Below are positions 1 to 10,189 of a DNA stretch of 64,000 nt, one piece after another. This DNA comes from Myxococcus sp. CA023 (GTDB lineage: Bacteria; Myxococcota; Myxococcia; Myxococcales; Myxococcaceae). Each line of letters opens with the position of its first letter. Position 1 is the first letter of the stretch. The notes below the pieces were generated by a model, which did no database searches, had not been told where the DNA came from, and saw only the letters and a list, made by a program, of their open reading frames with translations. Where the stretch lies: the NCBI RefSeq assembly GCF_010998615.1, contig NZ_JAAEAH010000036.1, forward strand, positions 22,231 through 86,230. Direction: 5' to 3'. Made by a program: the position numbers and the translations under genes.

Positions 1-209
1 ATGGCCTCGTTCAGCTTCCGGTCGCGGAAGGTGGGGCAGTGGTTGTGGTTGTGCGCGATGACGCCTGCCGACAGCGCCAGGTAGCACGCCAGGGGGCAGA
101 GATAGGGAATCCACCCGGGGGCCACGTACATCGACAGGGCCACCACGGGCATGGCCAGACACCACAGCATCGTCCGGCGGTCAGCGGCGTATCGGAGCAT
201 GCCGGCCAT
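1..209 (-). CDS. Fatty acid desaturase-like membrane protein, N-terminal part (runs off the window)
   Basis: Only the first 69 codons lie in the window, starting at the ATG at 209. The translation has a short basic start, then hydrophobic stretches (MLWCLAMPVVALSMYVA and IPYLCPLACYLALSAGVIA) that look like two membrane segments, and then HNHNHCPTFRD, a histidine cluster typical of the first His box of membrane di-iron desaturases. Such enzymes introduce double bonds into acyl chains at the inner membrane. It begins 58 bp after the cheB stop on the same strand, so it is probably the last gene of the che operon; a desaturase is a known companion of the M. xanthus Che7 system. The remaining His boxes lie outside the window, so the family call is moderate. 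Confidence 0.6.
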   Translation of the reverse strand, partial: MAGMLRYAADRRTMLWCLAMPVVALSMYVAPGWIPYLCPLACYLALSAGVIAHNHNHCPTFRDRKLNEA

Positions 210-267
210 CCTGACCCAGCCGACGCTCCGGGACCATCACCCGCCCGTCCTTAGGAAAGGTCGGCCT

Positions 268-1314
268 TCAGCGCACATGACGCCGCAGCAGCGCCAGCAT
301 GCCCTCCAGCGGAGCGCTGGCGGTGGCCAGCCCGGCTTCCTTCACGGCGCGCGGCATGCCGTACACCACGCAGGAGGACTCGCTCTCCGTGAGGACGGTG
401 CCTCCGGCCTCGCGGATGGCCCGGGCGCCCGCGACGCCGTCGTCCCCCATGCCAGTGAGCACCAGGCCCACCACGTCCGAGCCCCAGCTTCGCGCGGCGC
501 TTTCGAAGAGGACGTCCACGCTGGGGTGGTGCGCCGTGCGCAGCGGCTCCCGGTCCAGCCGAGCGAGCGTCACCGACCCATGGCGCTCCAGCTTGAGGTG
601 CTGCCCGGAGCGCGCCAACACCACGCGGCCGGGGCGCAGCTCCAGCCCGTCCACCGCCTCGAACACCTCCAGCGCGCAGTGCGCGTTCAGGCGCCGGGCC
701 ACCGCCTCCGTGTAGCCCGTGGGGATGTGGAGCGCGAGCGCCAACGGCGCGGGGAAGTCCACGGGCAGCTCGGACAGCAGCCGGGTGAGCGCCTGCGGCC
801 CGCCGGTGGAGGTGCCCACCACCACCAGGCTCTTCGCGACCGCGCGAGCCACCGGCGCGGAGGAGGCCTCCGGCGAGGGTGCCGGCTCCGGCGGCGCGCG
901 AGCCACCGCGCCCGCGGCCGTGCGGACCTTCGCCACCAGCTCTCCGCCCAGCTCATACAGCCGCTCGGTGGCGAGCGCGGTGGGCTTGTTCACCAGCTCC
1001 ACCGCGCCGGCCTGGAGCGCGGCCACCGCCAGTTCGCTCTCCTCGCCCGCGCTGCTCACCACCACCACGCGGGGCGCGGCGGCACTGGAGGCGAGCGCGC
1101 GCAGCACGCCCAGCCCGTCCAGGCCCGGCATCACCAGGTCCAGCGTGAGCACGTCCGGAGAGAGCTCGGCCACCTTCTCCAGCGCGTCCAGGCCGTCGCG
1201 CGCGACGCCCACCACTTCCAAGCCCTCCGCGCTGGAGAGCACCTGCCGCAGCACCTTGCGGGCGAAGGCGGAGTCATCCACCACCAGCACGCGAATGGGA
1301 GACACCGCCGTCAT
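268..1314 (-). CDS. cheB: CheB: chemotaxis protein-glutamate methylesterase/glutamine deamidase
   Basis: This 348-residue protein has the full CheB layout. An N-terminal receiver (about residues 7-120) shows the acidic pair VDD, phospho-acceptor Asp59 in LDLVMPG and the NKP lysine motif. A proline-rich linker (about 139-158) leads to a methylesterase domain with the catalytic serine in GTSTGGP (Ser169), a histidine in ALHIP (about 196) and an aspartate in GMGDDG. It removes methyl groups from chemoreceptor glutamates when phosphorylated by CheA, setting adaptation together with CheR. Its start overlaps the cheR stop by 4 bp, which implies translational coupling. The presumed partners are the receptor at 4504-7056 and CheA at 7480-9543. 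All catalytic residues are present. Confidence 0.95.
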   Translation of the reverse strand: MTAVSPIRVLVVDDSAFARKVLRQVLSSAEGLEVVGVARDGLDALEKVAELSPDVLTLDLVMPGLDGLGVLRALASSAAAPRVVVVSSAGEESELAVAALQAGAVELVNKPTALATERLYELGGELVAKVRTAAGAVARAPPEPAPSPEASSAPVARAVAKSLVVVGTSTGGPQALTRLLSELPVDFPAPLALALHIPTGYTEAVARRLNAHCALEVFEAVDGLELRPGRVVLARSGQHLKLERHGSVTLARLDREPLRTAHHPSVDVLFESAARSWGSDVVGLVLTGMGDDGVAGARAIREAGGTVLTESESSCVVYGMPRAVKEAGLATASAPLEGMLALLRRHVR

Positions 1315-2132
1315 GGCCCTGCCTTGGTATAGAAGAAGGCGCCGCGCCGCTCCTCGCAGGCGAGCGCGGTGCCGAAGCGCATCAGGGACTCAGAGGTCCC
1401 CACCAGCAGGCGTCCCTCCGGAGCGAGCGCGCGCGTCAGGGACGACACCACGCCGCGCGCGGTGTCGTCCTGGAAGTAGATGAGGACGTTGCGGCAGAGG
1501 ATGGCGTCGAAGGTGCCCAGCTGCGCCACCGCGCTGGCATCCACCAGGTTGACGCGCCGCCAGTCCACCGCGCCCACCAACTCCGGCCGGACGCGTGGGC
1601 GCCCCTCGCGCGTCTCCAGCCACCGGCCCTCCACGCCCGGAGGCAGCGCGCGCAGGGAGCGCAGGTTGTGCTCGCCGGTGCGGGCCCGCTCCAGCGCGCG
1701 GGCGCTCAGGTCGCTGGCCAGCAGTTCCACCTCGTCGAGCACGCCCAGCTCCGCGAGAATCATCGCCAGCGTGAGGGGCTCCTCTCCGGTGGAGCAGGCC
1801 GCGCTCCACACCCGGGGCCGCCGTCCGGCGCGCACGGCGGGCACCAGCAGGTCCTCGGCCAGCACCCGCAGCGGCAGAGCCTCCCGGAAGAAGTACGTCT
1901 CGTGGACCAGCAGCGAGTCCACCAGCGCGTCCAGCGCCTCGGAGCCCGCCGGGTCGTAGCGGAGGAAGTAGTAGTAGTCGAGCAGCGAATCGAAGCCCGC
2001 GTCCAGCGCGCGGGGCACCACCTTGTCGGCGAGCAACTCCCGGTCCTCGGGGGCGTAGTGCACCCCGGAGCGCTGCTCGATGAGCGCGGCCAGGATGGCG
2101 AACACCTGGGGAGACATGGGCAGTGAGAACAT
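1311..2132 (-). CDS. cheR: CheR: SAM-dependent chemoreceptor methyltransferase
   Basis: A 273-residue protein of normal CheR length. The N-terminal helical domain (about residues 1-90) ends at DSLLVHETYFFRE, the typical CheR entry to the Rossmann domain. The SAM-binding loop is SAACSTGEEPLTLAM, followed by ASDLSARALERAR and the late motif LCRNVLIYF. It methylates glutamates on the chemoreceptor, opposing CheB. No C-terminal pentapeptide-binding extension or TPR is seen. The start at 2132 lies 10 bp beyond the HEAT-repeat gene stop and the end overlaps cheB by 4 bp, so it sits inside one transcription unit. Confidence 0.95.
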   Translation of the reverse strand: MFSLPMSPQVFAILAALIEQRSGVHYAPEDRELLADKVVPRALDAGFDSLLDYYYFLRYDPAGSEALDALVDSLLVHETYFFREALPLRVLAEDLLVPAVRAGRRPRVWSAACSTGEEPLTLAMILAELGVLDEVELLASDLSARALERARTGEHNLRSLRALPPGVEGRWLETREGRPRVRPELVGAVDWRRVNLVDASAVAQLGTFDAILCRNVLIYFQDDTARGVVSSLTRALAPEGRLLVGTSESLMRFGTALACEERRGAFFYTKAGP

Positions 2133-2141
2133 GGCGGGGCG

Positions 2142-4507
2142 TCAGCGGCTCAGCACCAGCCGGCAGGCCCGCCGGACCTCGGGGTCCTCGTCCTGATTGG
2201 AGGCGCGCTCCAGCGCCTCGCGTGCCTCCAACGTCCCCAATGCCGCCACCGCGGGCACCGCGGCGCGACGGCCCGCCGGACTGGCGGACGCCAGGAGCTG
2301 CATCAGCGCGGCGCGCGCGTCCGCCCGTCGCATCCGGGCCAGGGCCGCCACCAGCAGCGGCGCCGTGACTTCGTCCGCCGCCTCCAGCGCGGCCAGCAGT
2401 CCCGGCAACCGTCCCTCCAGGGGCAACGCCAAGGCGCTCACCACCCGCTCGCGCAGCGTCATGTCCCCCAGCAGGGACACCAGGGCCTGCGTGGCCGGGA
2501 CACCGGGGCGCGTGGCGATGAAGCCCACCGCGGCGCTGCGCACGCTGTCGTCGCCGTCACCCGCGGCATGCAGCAGCGCGGGCAGCGTCTCCGGCGCCTC
2601 GTATTCGGCCACCGCGGACAGCGCGACGAGCCGCGTGGCCGCGTCCTCCGACTTCGCCGCCTCCAGCAGCACGGGCAGCGCGTCCGGCCGCCGGCCCACG
2701 CCCAGCCCCAGCAGGGCGGCGCGCCGCACATCCGCGTCCGCGCTGGCCGCCGCGCGCTGGAGCGCCGACATCGCGCTCTCCGTGTGCATGTGCGCCAGCG
2801 CGTCCACCACCGCCACGCGCACCTGGCCCGCGGCGTCGTCCGCCAGCGCGACGATGGCGTCCGCGGCGGCCTCCTCGTTCAGCTTCCCCAGCGCCTGGCA
2901 CGCGTAGTAGCGCACCCAGGGGTCGCGGTCGTTGAGGCCCCGCAGCAGCGTGGAGGTGATGCGCGCCTCCTTCTCCGTCTGCCCCAGCGCGCGCATGGCC
3001 GCCGCGCGCGTGCGCTCCGACTCGTGATTGGCGGCCGTCAGCAGCGCGTCCACCGCGCGCGGGTCCTCGATGAAGGGCAGGCCGTAGATGGCCGCGTCGC
3101 GCAGGCGCTCATCCGGGTCCCGCATGGCCTGGAGCAGCACTTCCAGTCCCTTGGAATAGCCGAAGTAGGAGATGATGCGCAGCGCCGCGCGGCGCAGGCG
3201 CACGTCGGGGGAACGGGCCGCCTGCAACGCCAGCTTCTCTGTGGTGTCGCTGCCCAGGGACTGGATGGCCCCCACCGCGGCCTGCACCACGCGCAGGTCC
3301 TCGTCCACCAACCGCTCGAACAGGGCCGGCACCGCGGCCGGGCTGCCAATGCGGGACAACGTGTCCGCCGCCAGGGCGCGCACCGACGCATCCCGGTCCT
3401 CCAGGCACGACATGACGTCCGGCACCGCCGCGGCCCTGCGGCCCACCAGCGGTAACAGCACGCGGCGCCGGAGGCTGTCGCCCTCGCGCAGCGCCTGGAG
3501 AATCTGGGTGTCCGCGTCCGCGCCCAGCTCCGACAGCGCGCCGGCTGCCGCGCGCGCCACCGACGGGTCCGGCCCGTCCAGGAGCTTCAGCAGCCCGAAT
3601 GCGGCGTCCTGCCCCCCACCCAGCCCAGCAGGCGTGAGAGGGCCGTCTTCTCCGTCGTGTCCGCGCTCGAGACACACTGCGACAGCCGCCGTCCCAGCAC
3701 CGCCGACTCCGGCCCCCGCACCGCGGTGTGCACGGTGCGCGAGCCGCCGAAGCGCTGCACCTGGGCCTCGTGGATGTCCACCAGCGCCACCGCCGCCGCG
3801 CGCACCGACGCGTCATTGCCCTTGCGCAGCAGCCCCACCAGCGAGGGCACCGCGGCTTCCTGACCGGTGCGCCCCAGCGCGCGTGTCGCCTCCAGGGTGT
3901 AGAAGGGGTCTGGCAGCAGGCCCAGTAGCGCGGGCACCACCACGGGGTCTCCACACCGGCCCAGCACGTCGATGGCGGGGAAGATGCGGAAGAAGTTCCC
4001 GCTGCCCAGCGCCGCCAGCAGCGCGTCCACCGCCGCGCCGCCGCCCACGCGGCCCAGCGCCTCGATGGCCGCCACCGCCACGTTGTCGTCCGGGTGCACG
4101 GTGAGCCGGGCCAAGAGCGGCACCGAGCGCCGGCTGCGGCGCCGGCCCAGCACCTGGGCGACGTCACAGACGATGGCGGGGTTGGCGTCTTCCCCCAGCG
4201 CCTCCAGCGTGCCCTCGACATCACCGGTGGAGGCCACCAACGCCTCCACGGCGGCCGCCAGTCGCGCCTCACTGTCGCGGCGGTGGAGCAGCACGTCGCG
4301 CAGCGGCGCCACCGCGGGCGTCCCCAGCTTCGCCAGCGCGCCCACCACGGCGCGCCGCACCGCCCAGCTCTGGGCATCCAGCCCGCCCACCAGCAGCGCC
4401 AGGCTGGCGGTGCCGCGCCGGGCGAGCTGCTCCACCTCATCCACCTGGGAGCGGTCCTCCGCCGACAGCGTCAGCGGGTGCACCGACGTCGAGGACGCGA
4501 CCGTCAT
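2142..4507 (-). CDS. HEAT-repeat (PBS-lyase-like) protein of the che operon, split by an apparent frameshift
   Basis: Two open frames read end to end as one protein of about 788 residues. The 5' part starts at 4507 ([12 protein letters not shown]...), overlaps the mcp stop by 4 bp and runs to a TGA at 3587. The 3' part continues in another frame to 2142. Both consist of alpha-helical repeats of about 30 residues with patterns such as [13 protein letters not shown] and [16 protein letters not shown], typical of HEAT/PBS-lyase scaffolds. The frames join at a run of six Cs (six Gs on the coding strand) at 3612-3617: one extra G would give [18 protein letters not shown] without interruption. Either the strain carries a real +1-type frameshift or the assembly is short by one base. 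The family binds partner proteins, and HEAT proteins in che operons are thought to link receptors to outputs; the exact role here is inferred. Confidence 0.8.
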
Positions 4508-7056
4508 GCCCGCTGCTCCCGCGGCGAGGCCGCCGCGGCCTCCGGGCTGTCCTTCACGCCACCCAGCGCGCCTCGCAGCCGCGAAAGGCTCTCCGACTGC
4601 GCGCCTTGCAGCCGCGTGAGGTGGGCCAGCCGACCCGCCACCTCCTGCACCTCCGTGGCGGTGGTGGCCGTCGCGCGCGCCTGCTGCGCGGTGGCGGTGG
4701 TGATGTCCCGCGCCCGGAGGCGAATCTCCTCCACGCTCTTGGCCAGGCCCTCCATCACCGCCGTCGCCTCCGCGCTGGCGCGTGCCACCACGGCCACGCC
4801 CGTGGCCTGGCGGCTGGCGGAGGCCGTGAGCGTACCGAGCGCCTCCGTCTGCTCGTCCAGCGCGCGCGACGTCTGCCGCGCCACGCGCCGCACCTCGTCC
4901 GCCTCCCGCACCAGCCCGCTGAGCGCCTTCGACTGCTCTTCGGCGGCCCGCGTCACCGACGCGGCCAGCTTCGCCACCTGGCGGCTGGCCGTCTCACTCT
5001 GCTTGAGGGCGCGGGCCTGCTCCGTCATGCCGCGCGCGGACTGGGCCACCTGCTTGCGCGTCTCCTCCATGGCCCGCGTCACCTCCTGGGCGGCCGTGGC
5101 CTGCTCGGCCAGCCCCACCAGGGTGCGCTGGGTGGACGCCGCCGCCTCCTGCGCCAACGTGCCCACGCCCGCCACGTCCCGGCTCTGGGTGGTCACCGCC
5201 ACGCTCACGCCCTGGACGAGCTGGCGCATCTGGGATGTGCCCTTGGCCAGGTCGGCCGCCGCCAGCGCCTGCTCCTGCACGGCGCGCGACACCTTCTGTG
5301 CCGCCTCCGCGAGCTGACCGTTGGAGCGCACCACGTCGCGCAGCGCGCGCGCCTGCTCGGAGGTGGCCTGCATCGTCTGCCGCGCCATACGCCGCATCTC
5401 CGCGCCGCCCTGCGCCAGCGACTGGGACGCCTGCGCCTGCTCCGCCGCGGACGTGGCGATGGCCCGCCCCTGTTCGCTCACCTTCGCGGTGCCCTGAACC
5501 AGCGCCTGCGTGGCCTGCACCTGCTCGCTGGAGGCGCGCGACACCTCGCGCACGTTGTTCCCCAGGTCCTCCACCCCCTTGAGGATGGTGGACAGCGCGC
5601 GCTCTGCGTCCCCAGCCAGCGCCGCGCCCTCGTCCGCCGCCCGCACGCCTTCGCCCGAAGCGGTGGCCGCCTCGCGCGCCGTCGTCTGCAGGCCCCGGAC
5701 GATTTTCGCCACGTCCGCGCTGGCCGCCGCCGCGCGGTCCGCCAGCGCGCGAATCTCCTCCGCCACCACTGCGAAGCCCCTGCCGTGCTCACCGGCGCGC
5801 GCCGCCTCGATACTGGCGTTGAGGGACAAGAGATTCGTGCGGTCCGCGATGAGGTTGATGGTCTGCACGATGTCGCCAATCTCCTCGGCGCGTCGCCCCA
5901 TCTCCTTCATCACTCCGGCCGACCCGACAATGGACTCGCGGATACGGCCGAAGCCGGCGATGGAGCGCGTCACCGTGGCGCCCCCCTCCCGCGCGGTGCT
6001 CCCCACGCGCTCGGCGGTGGTGCGCGCCTCCTCCATCATCTGCGCCACCCGCCGCGTGGACGCCTCCAGTTGCGCGGAGGCGGTGGCGCTGCCAGCCGCC
6101 AGGGAATTGATTTGCTCGGAGGCCTTCGCCACCGTCTGCGCGGAGCGGGCGAGCTGCTCGATGGTGGCCGCGTTGGCCTCCACTGTCGCCGCGTTCTTCT
6201 CCGCCGTGGCGGCCACCTCCTCCACGCTGGCGGCCACCTCCTCCACGGTGGACGCGGTGGTGGCGGAGTGGGCCTCCAGCGCCCGGGCGTTCTCCGCCAC
6301 ACCCTTCACGCTGCGCGCCAGCTCCTCCACCGTGGCCGCCGTGTCCTCCACGCTGGAGGCCATGGACGTGGCGTCCCGGGACGACTCGCCCAGGGAGCGG
6401 ACCATTCCCGCCACCGCCTGCGTCACCTGCGCCACGCGCTCGCCCACGCCCTGCGAATCCGTGGACAGCCGGACAATGCCCTTGGCCATCTCCTCGGCGG
6501 TGGCGGCCACCTGCTCGGTGGCGGCGGCGCTGGACTGGTTGCGCGCCACCAGGTCCGCCACGGTGGCGTTCATCTCCGTCATGGAGGCCAGCAGCTCCTC
6601 GCTGGAGGCGGCCAGCTCCTCCGCGTTGGCGCTCACGCCCTTCACCGAGCGCGACACCTCCTCCAGCGCCCCCGCCGTGGTGTCCGCCGAGGCCGCCAGG
6701 TGCGCGGCGTCCTTGCGCACGCCCGCCACGGAGGCGTTCACCTCCTGGAGGGTGCCCGCGGTGGCCTCGGCCTCCTGCACCTGGGCCCGCGCGGAGTCGC
6801 TCACCGTGCGCTGCGAGCGCACCAGCTCATGGATGGACTGGCCCGTCTCCTCCACGTGCGCGGCCACCGATTCGATGGCGGCGCGCACCTGCTCGGAGGC
6901 CGCGGCCTGCTCGTTGCCGCCGGCCGCCAGCCGCGTCGCGAGCCCCTCCACCGCCTGCACCAACCCCACGCTCTCCTGGACACTGCGTCGCGCGTCTTCG
7001 GCCAGGGTACGGGCCTCTTCCAGCGCCACCCCTGCGTTACCGCTGTCCGTCGCCAT
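4504..7056 (-). CDS. Cytoplasmic methyl-accepting chemotaxis protein with very long coiled-coil arms
   Basis: An 850-residue soluble receptor. No membrane segment, signal peptide, PAS, GAF or HAMP is visible; the sequence is heptad-patterned and Ala/Glu/Gln/Ser/Thr-rich almost end to end. The hairpin tip that contacts CheA and CheW is near the middle (about residues 395-445), with [18 protein letters not shown], then [19 protein letters not shown] and [15 protein letters not shown]. The arms of roughly 390 and 400 residues contain repeated blocks such as [20 protein letters not shown] and [20 protein letters not shown], suggesting internal duplication. Sensing is presumably of an internal cue or of another protein. 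The start overlaps cheW by 20 bp and the stop overlaps the HEAT gene by 4 bp. Confidence 0.92.
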   Translation of the reverse strand: MATDSGNAGVALEEARTLAEDARRSVQESVGLVQAVEGLATRLAAGGNEQAAASEQVRAAIESVAAHVEETGQSIHELVRSQRTVSDSARAQVQEAEATAGTLQEVNASVAGVRKDAAHLAASADTTAGALEEVSRSVKGVSANAEELAASSEELLASMTEMNATVADLVARNQSSAAATEQVAATAEEMAKGIVRLSTDSQGVGERVAQVTQAVAGMVRSLGESSRDATSMASSVEDTAATVEELARSVKGVAENARALEAHSATTASTVEEVAASVEEVAATAEKNAATVEANAATIEQLARSAQTVAKASEQINSLAAGSATASAQLEASTRRVAQMMEEARTTAERVGSTAREGGATVTRSIAGFGRIRESIVGSAGVMKEMGRRAEEIGDIVQTINLIADRTNLLSLNASIEAARAGEHGRGFAVVAEEIRALADRAAAASADVAKIVRGLQTTAREAATASGEGVRAADEGAALAGDAERALSTILKGVEDLGNNVREVSRASSEQVQATQALVQGTAKVSEQGRAIATSAAEQAQASQSLAQGGAEMRRMARQTMQATSEQARALRDVVRSNGQLAEAAQKVSRAVQEQALAAADLAKGTSQMRQLVQGVSVAVTTQSRDVAGVGTLAQEAAASTQRTLVGLAEQATAAQEVTRAMEETRKQVAQSARGMTEQARALKQSETASRQVAKLAASVTRAAEEQSKALSGLVREADEVRRVARQTSRALDEQTEALGTLTASASRQATGVAVVARASAEATAVMEGLAKSVEEIRLRARDITTATAQQARATATTATEVQEVAGRLAHLTRLQGAQSESLSRLRGALGGVKDSPEAAAASPREQRA

Positions 7057-7483
7057 CCAACGTCTCCTCCCCGATGACCCGAGGGAAATCGATGAGCATC
7101 ACCAGGCGCGGGCCCACCTGGGCCACGGCCTTCACGAAACCGCGCGCTCCCTCCACGACCAGCGGAGGGGGCGGCTTGAGCTGCTGGGGGTCCAGCTTCA
7201 GCACCTCGCGGGCGCTGTCCACCACGAGCCCGACGACACGGCTGCCGAGCTGCGCCACCACCACCCGGGAGTCGAGCGTGCGCTCCAGGGGAGGCAGGCC
7301 GAAACGCAGGCGGGCATCCACCACCGGGATGACGCGACCGCGCACCTGCACCAGCCCGGCGACGTGCGGCGCGGCGCCCGGTACGGGCGTGGCCCCCGTG
7401 AAGGACTCCATCTGGAGCACGTCCGCCGCGGGCAGCACGTACTCGGCTCCGTCTACCTTGAACACGACATGCAGCACGCTCAT
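7037..7483 (-). CDS. cheW: CheW: receptor-kinase coupling protein
   Basis: A 148-residue single CheW domain, the usual length. Recognisable stretches are [20 protein letters not shown] at the start, [20 protein letters not shown] in the middle and [19 protein letters not shown] near the end, all typical of the two SH3-like barrels. It bridges the receptor tip and the P5 domain of CheA in the signalling array. The gene overlaps cheA by 4 bp at its start and mcp by 20 bp at its end, so the proteins should be made in coupled amounts. Confidence 0.93.
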   Translation of the reverse strand: MSVLHVVFKVDGAEYVLPAADVLQMESFTGATPVPGAAPHVAGLVQVRGRVIPVVDARLRFGLPPLERTLDSRVVVAQLGSRVVGLVVDSAREVLKLDPQQLKPPPPLVVEGARGFVKAVAQVGPRLVMLIDFPRVIGEETLDGDGQR

Positions 7484-9543
7484 GCGAGGCGCCCCTCTTC
7501 CCGGACGGAAGCCCTGCGTCGGTGCGGCGCGCCGCCACCGCGCGCCAGCCCGAGCGCGGCCAGGTCCAGCACCAGCGTGGGCCGCCCATCCCCCAGGTCC
7601 GTGGCGCCCACCACGCCGGGCACGCGCACCAAGGGGTCCTCCAGCGGACGCAGGACGATTTCCTGCTGCCCCACCAACCGGTCCACGCCGTACGCGACGA
7701 GCTCACCGCGCTGACGCACGAGGAGCGCCTTGGCCACCGAGCCTCCACGGCCGTCCGCTTCCCCGCGCCCCAGCAACCGGGCCAGCCCCATCAGCGGCAC
7801 CGAGTTCCCCCGGCGCTCCAGCAGGGCCACGCCCCCCGCGCCCGCGGGCCACACCAGCCGCGCGGCGTCCACCTCGATGAGCTCCTCCACGGAGCCCACC
7901 GCCACGGCGTAGCGAAGCCCGGCGCACTCGAAGACGAGCGCGTCCAGCAGCGTAATCGTGAGCGGCACGCGGAGCCGAAAGGTGGTGCCGGCGCCGGGCC
8001 GCGTCTCCATCCCCAGCTCGCCGCCCAGATGGTCCACGATGATGCGGTGGACGATGTCCATGCCCATGCCCCGCCCGCTGGTCGCGTTGGCGGCATCCCG
8101 GGTGGAGAAGCCGGGCCGGCAGAGCACCTCCAGCAGCGCGTCCGGCGTCGGAGGCACGGGCACGCCCGCGCGCGCGGCCACCGCCCGCGCATCCACGCCG
8201 CGTCCGTCATCCGCCACGGTGAGGTCCAGCAGCCCACCCGCCCGGCCATGGCTGGCCACGCGCACCACGCCTTCCTCCGGCTTGCCCGCGGCGCGGCGCG
8301 CTTCCGGCGACTCCAGCGCATGGTCCACCGCGTTGCGCACCAGGTGCACCAGCGCGGGCAGCAGCCGGTCCGCCACGGCCTTGTCCAGCTCCGCGTCCCC
8401 GACGTCCAGCTCCAGCCGCACCGACTTGCCCGTGCTGCGGCGCAGGCCGCGCACCAACAGCGGCAGCCGCTCCAGCACATCCCCCACCCGCACCATGCGC
8501 AAGCGGAGGATGGCCGTGCGCATGTCGCGAAGCTGGCGGGCGTTCTCCTGGAGAATGGCCTGCAGCTCGCGCGTGGGCGCGCCGGCCGCCGTCAGCGCCG
8601 CCACCGCGCGGGTCAGCCGCGAACGGTTGACCACGAGCGCCGCCAGCCGCTCCAGCGCCTCGTCCAGGCGCGACACGTCCACCCGCAGGGAGCCGCCGCC
8701 ACGCCGCGCCTCCTCGGGCTCCTCGTCCGCCAGCGCCGACTCGGGCAAGGGCGCCAGAGCGGGTGTCCGCGGGGCTACGACGGCCAGCGGGCGCACCGAC
8801 GCGGGCGGTCCCCCCGCGGCTTCCAGCAGCGCGGCGTCGGAGGCCTCGGTGAGCAGCAGCAGCACGAAGGTGAGCGCCCCACCGCCCACGGTGGGCCCCG
8901 ACAGGGGCAGCACCTTCACCGTCTCGCCCAGCGGGGCCACGCGCTCGCGCACGCTGTTGATGGTGATGCCGTTGGCGGCGCGGTCCGCGCCGGGGATGAA
9001 GTCCAGCCGCACCGCGCGGCGGCCATCGGTGGCGCCCGTGGTGAGCTGCTCCCGCTCCGCCGCGGAGAGCCGGGAGGCCACGGCCTCCTCCAGCGCCAGC
9101 GCGGCGGGCGCGGCCTTCGCGGCGCTCACACCCGGAGCGCCTTCGGCATCCAGCGCCTCCAGCCGAGACAGCAGGCCCGGGGGCACCGGCGAGGCCTGCT
9201 TGCCCGCGGCGAGTTGGCGGACGCGCTGTTCGATTTCGCGCAGCCCCTCCATCAGCGGCTCCACGCTGGCCTCGGGCAGGCGGCCCCCCGCCCGGTCGGC
9301 GTGGCGCAGGCACGTCTCCATCCAATGGGCGATGTCGACGATGGGCTCCACATCCACCATGGCCGACAGGCCCTTGATGGTGTGCACGGCGCGGAAGAGC
9401 TCGCGCACTGCGCGCGGGTGCGGCAGCCCTCGCCGGATGCTGGCCTCCATGGCCAGCAACTGGCGGTGCCCCATCCCCAGCAACTCCTCCGCCTCCGCCA
9501 GATAGGCGGGAAGGAAGTCCGCGAGGTCCACGGACGCGCTCAA
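7480..9543 (-). CDS. cheA: CheA: chemosensory histidine kinase
   Basis: This 687-residue kinase has the full CheA set. The HPt (P1) domain has the phosphorylated histidine at about residue 54 in AVHTIKGLSAMVD. A P2-like segment (about 160-230) follows, then the dimerisation helices (about 265-340). The ATPase domain has the N box LVHLVRNAVDHAL, DDGRGVDA, FSTRDAANATSGRGMGMD and a G box, and the protein ends in a CheW-like P5 domain (about 545-680). It phosphorylates CheY (9540-9917) and CheB in response to the soluble receptor. Its start overlaps the cheY stop by 4 bp. No C-terminal receiver is fused, unlike FrzE-type kinases. Confidence 0.95.
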   Translation of the reverse strand: MSASVDLADFLPAYLAEAEELLGMGHRQLLAMEASIRRGLPHPRAVRELFRAVHTIKGLSAMVDVEPIVDIAHWMETCLRHADRAGGRLPEASVEPLMEGLREIEQRVRQLAAGKQASPVPPGLLSRLEALDAEGAPGVSAAKAAPAALALEEAVASRLSAAEREQLTTGATDGRRAVRLDFIPGADRAANGITINSVRERVAPLGETVKVLPLSGPTVGGGALTFVLLLLTEASDAALLEAAGGPPASVRPLAVVAPRTPALAPLPESALADEEPEEARRGGGSLRVDVSRLDEALERLAALVVNRSRLTRAVAALTAAGAPTRELQAILQENARQLRDMRTAILRLRMVRVGDVLERLPLLVRGLRRSTGKSVRLELDVGDAELDKAVADRLLPALVHLVRNAVDHALESPEARRAAGKPEEGVVRVASHGRAGGLLDLTVADDGRGVDARAVAARAGVPVPPTPDALLEVLCRPGFSTRDAANATSGRGMGMDIVHRIIVDHLGGELGMETRPGAGTTFRLRVPLTITLLDALVFECAGLRYAVAVGSVEELIEVDAARLVWPAGAGGVALLERRGNSVPLMGLARLLGRGEADGRGGSVAKALLVRQRGELVAYGVDRLVGQQEIVLRPLEDPLVRVPGVVGATDLGDGRPTLVLDLAALGLARGGGAPHRRRASVREEGRLA

Positions 9544-9917
9544 GCGCGCCTCCCCTCCAGCAGCCCACGCACCTCCGACAGGATGGCGTCCGGCGTGAAG
9601 GGCTTCGTCATGAAACGGCTGGCCCCCGCCGCCAACGCCCGCGTCCGCGAGGCCTCGTCCCCACGCGTGGTGACGATGATGATGGGCAGCTCGCGCAGCC
9701 GGTCCTGCCCACGCACGAACTCCACCACCTCGATGCCGCCGATGTCCGGCATGTTCAGGTCCAGCACCAGCAAGTCATACGGCTGGAGCGACAGCCGCTC
9801 GATGGCCTCCAAGCCACTGGAAGCATGCGTGAAGGTGAGGCCCGGATAGGGCCGCAAGCACGCGACCACCATGTCGCGCATCACCTTGCTGTCATCAACG
9901 ACGAGCACATCTGCCAT
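9540..9917 (-). CDS. cheY: CheY-type single-domain response regulator
   Basis: A 125-residue stand-alone receiver, first gene of the che operon. It shows the acidic pair VDD, phospho-acceptor Asp in LDLNMPD, the conserved Thr in IVTTRGDEA and Lys in MTKPFTP. CheA should phosphorylate it, and it then binds an output protein, which in this cluster could be the HEAT scaffold or desaturase rather than a flagellar motor (inference). An AGGGGA ribosome-binding site lies 5 bp before the ATG at 9917. The 272 bp upstream to 10189 hold no convincing gene and must contain the operon promoter; I could not identify a specific promoter motif there. Confidence 0.92.
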   Translation of the reverse strand: MADVLVVDDSKVMRDMVVACLRPYPGLTFTHASSGLEAIERLSLQPYDLLVLDLNMPDIGGIEVVEFVRGQDRLRELPIIIVTTRGDEASRTRALAAGASRFMTKPFTPDAILSEVRGLLEGRRA

Positions 9918-10189
9918 GGCGTCCCCTGGAAACGGCCACCGAACCTAGAGCGATTCCGCGAAGTTGAAAGACATGGCCGGACATGGCGCTGCCACAGCGC
10001 ACACTGGCAGACAGTCCACAGCAGCGACGTGCCCCGCCTGGGACCCCCGGTATCAGTCCCGACGCGCCTGCAGTGCGGACGCCGTCGGCCCGGGCGTCCT
10101 CACGCGAGGCGTTCCGCAGGTTGTCGCCGGAGGAGCGGGACGCACTCGTCACCTCCCGGGACTCACTCGAGTCAGCGACAGGGACGCCG

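Noticed and set aside
4606..7077. An 823-codon plus-strand frame opposite the chemoreceptor
   Set aside because: His/Arg/Gly/Leu-rich shadow of the Ala/Glu-rich receptor; no domain pattern.
7522..9849. A 775-codon plus-strand frame opposite cheA
   Set aside because: Shadow of cheA, with no start signal and His/Gln/Arg-rich composition.
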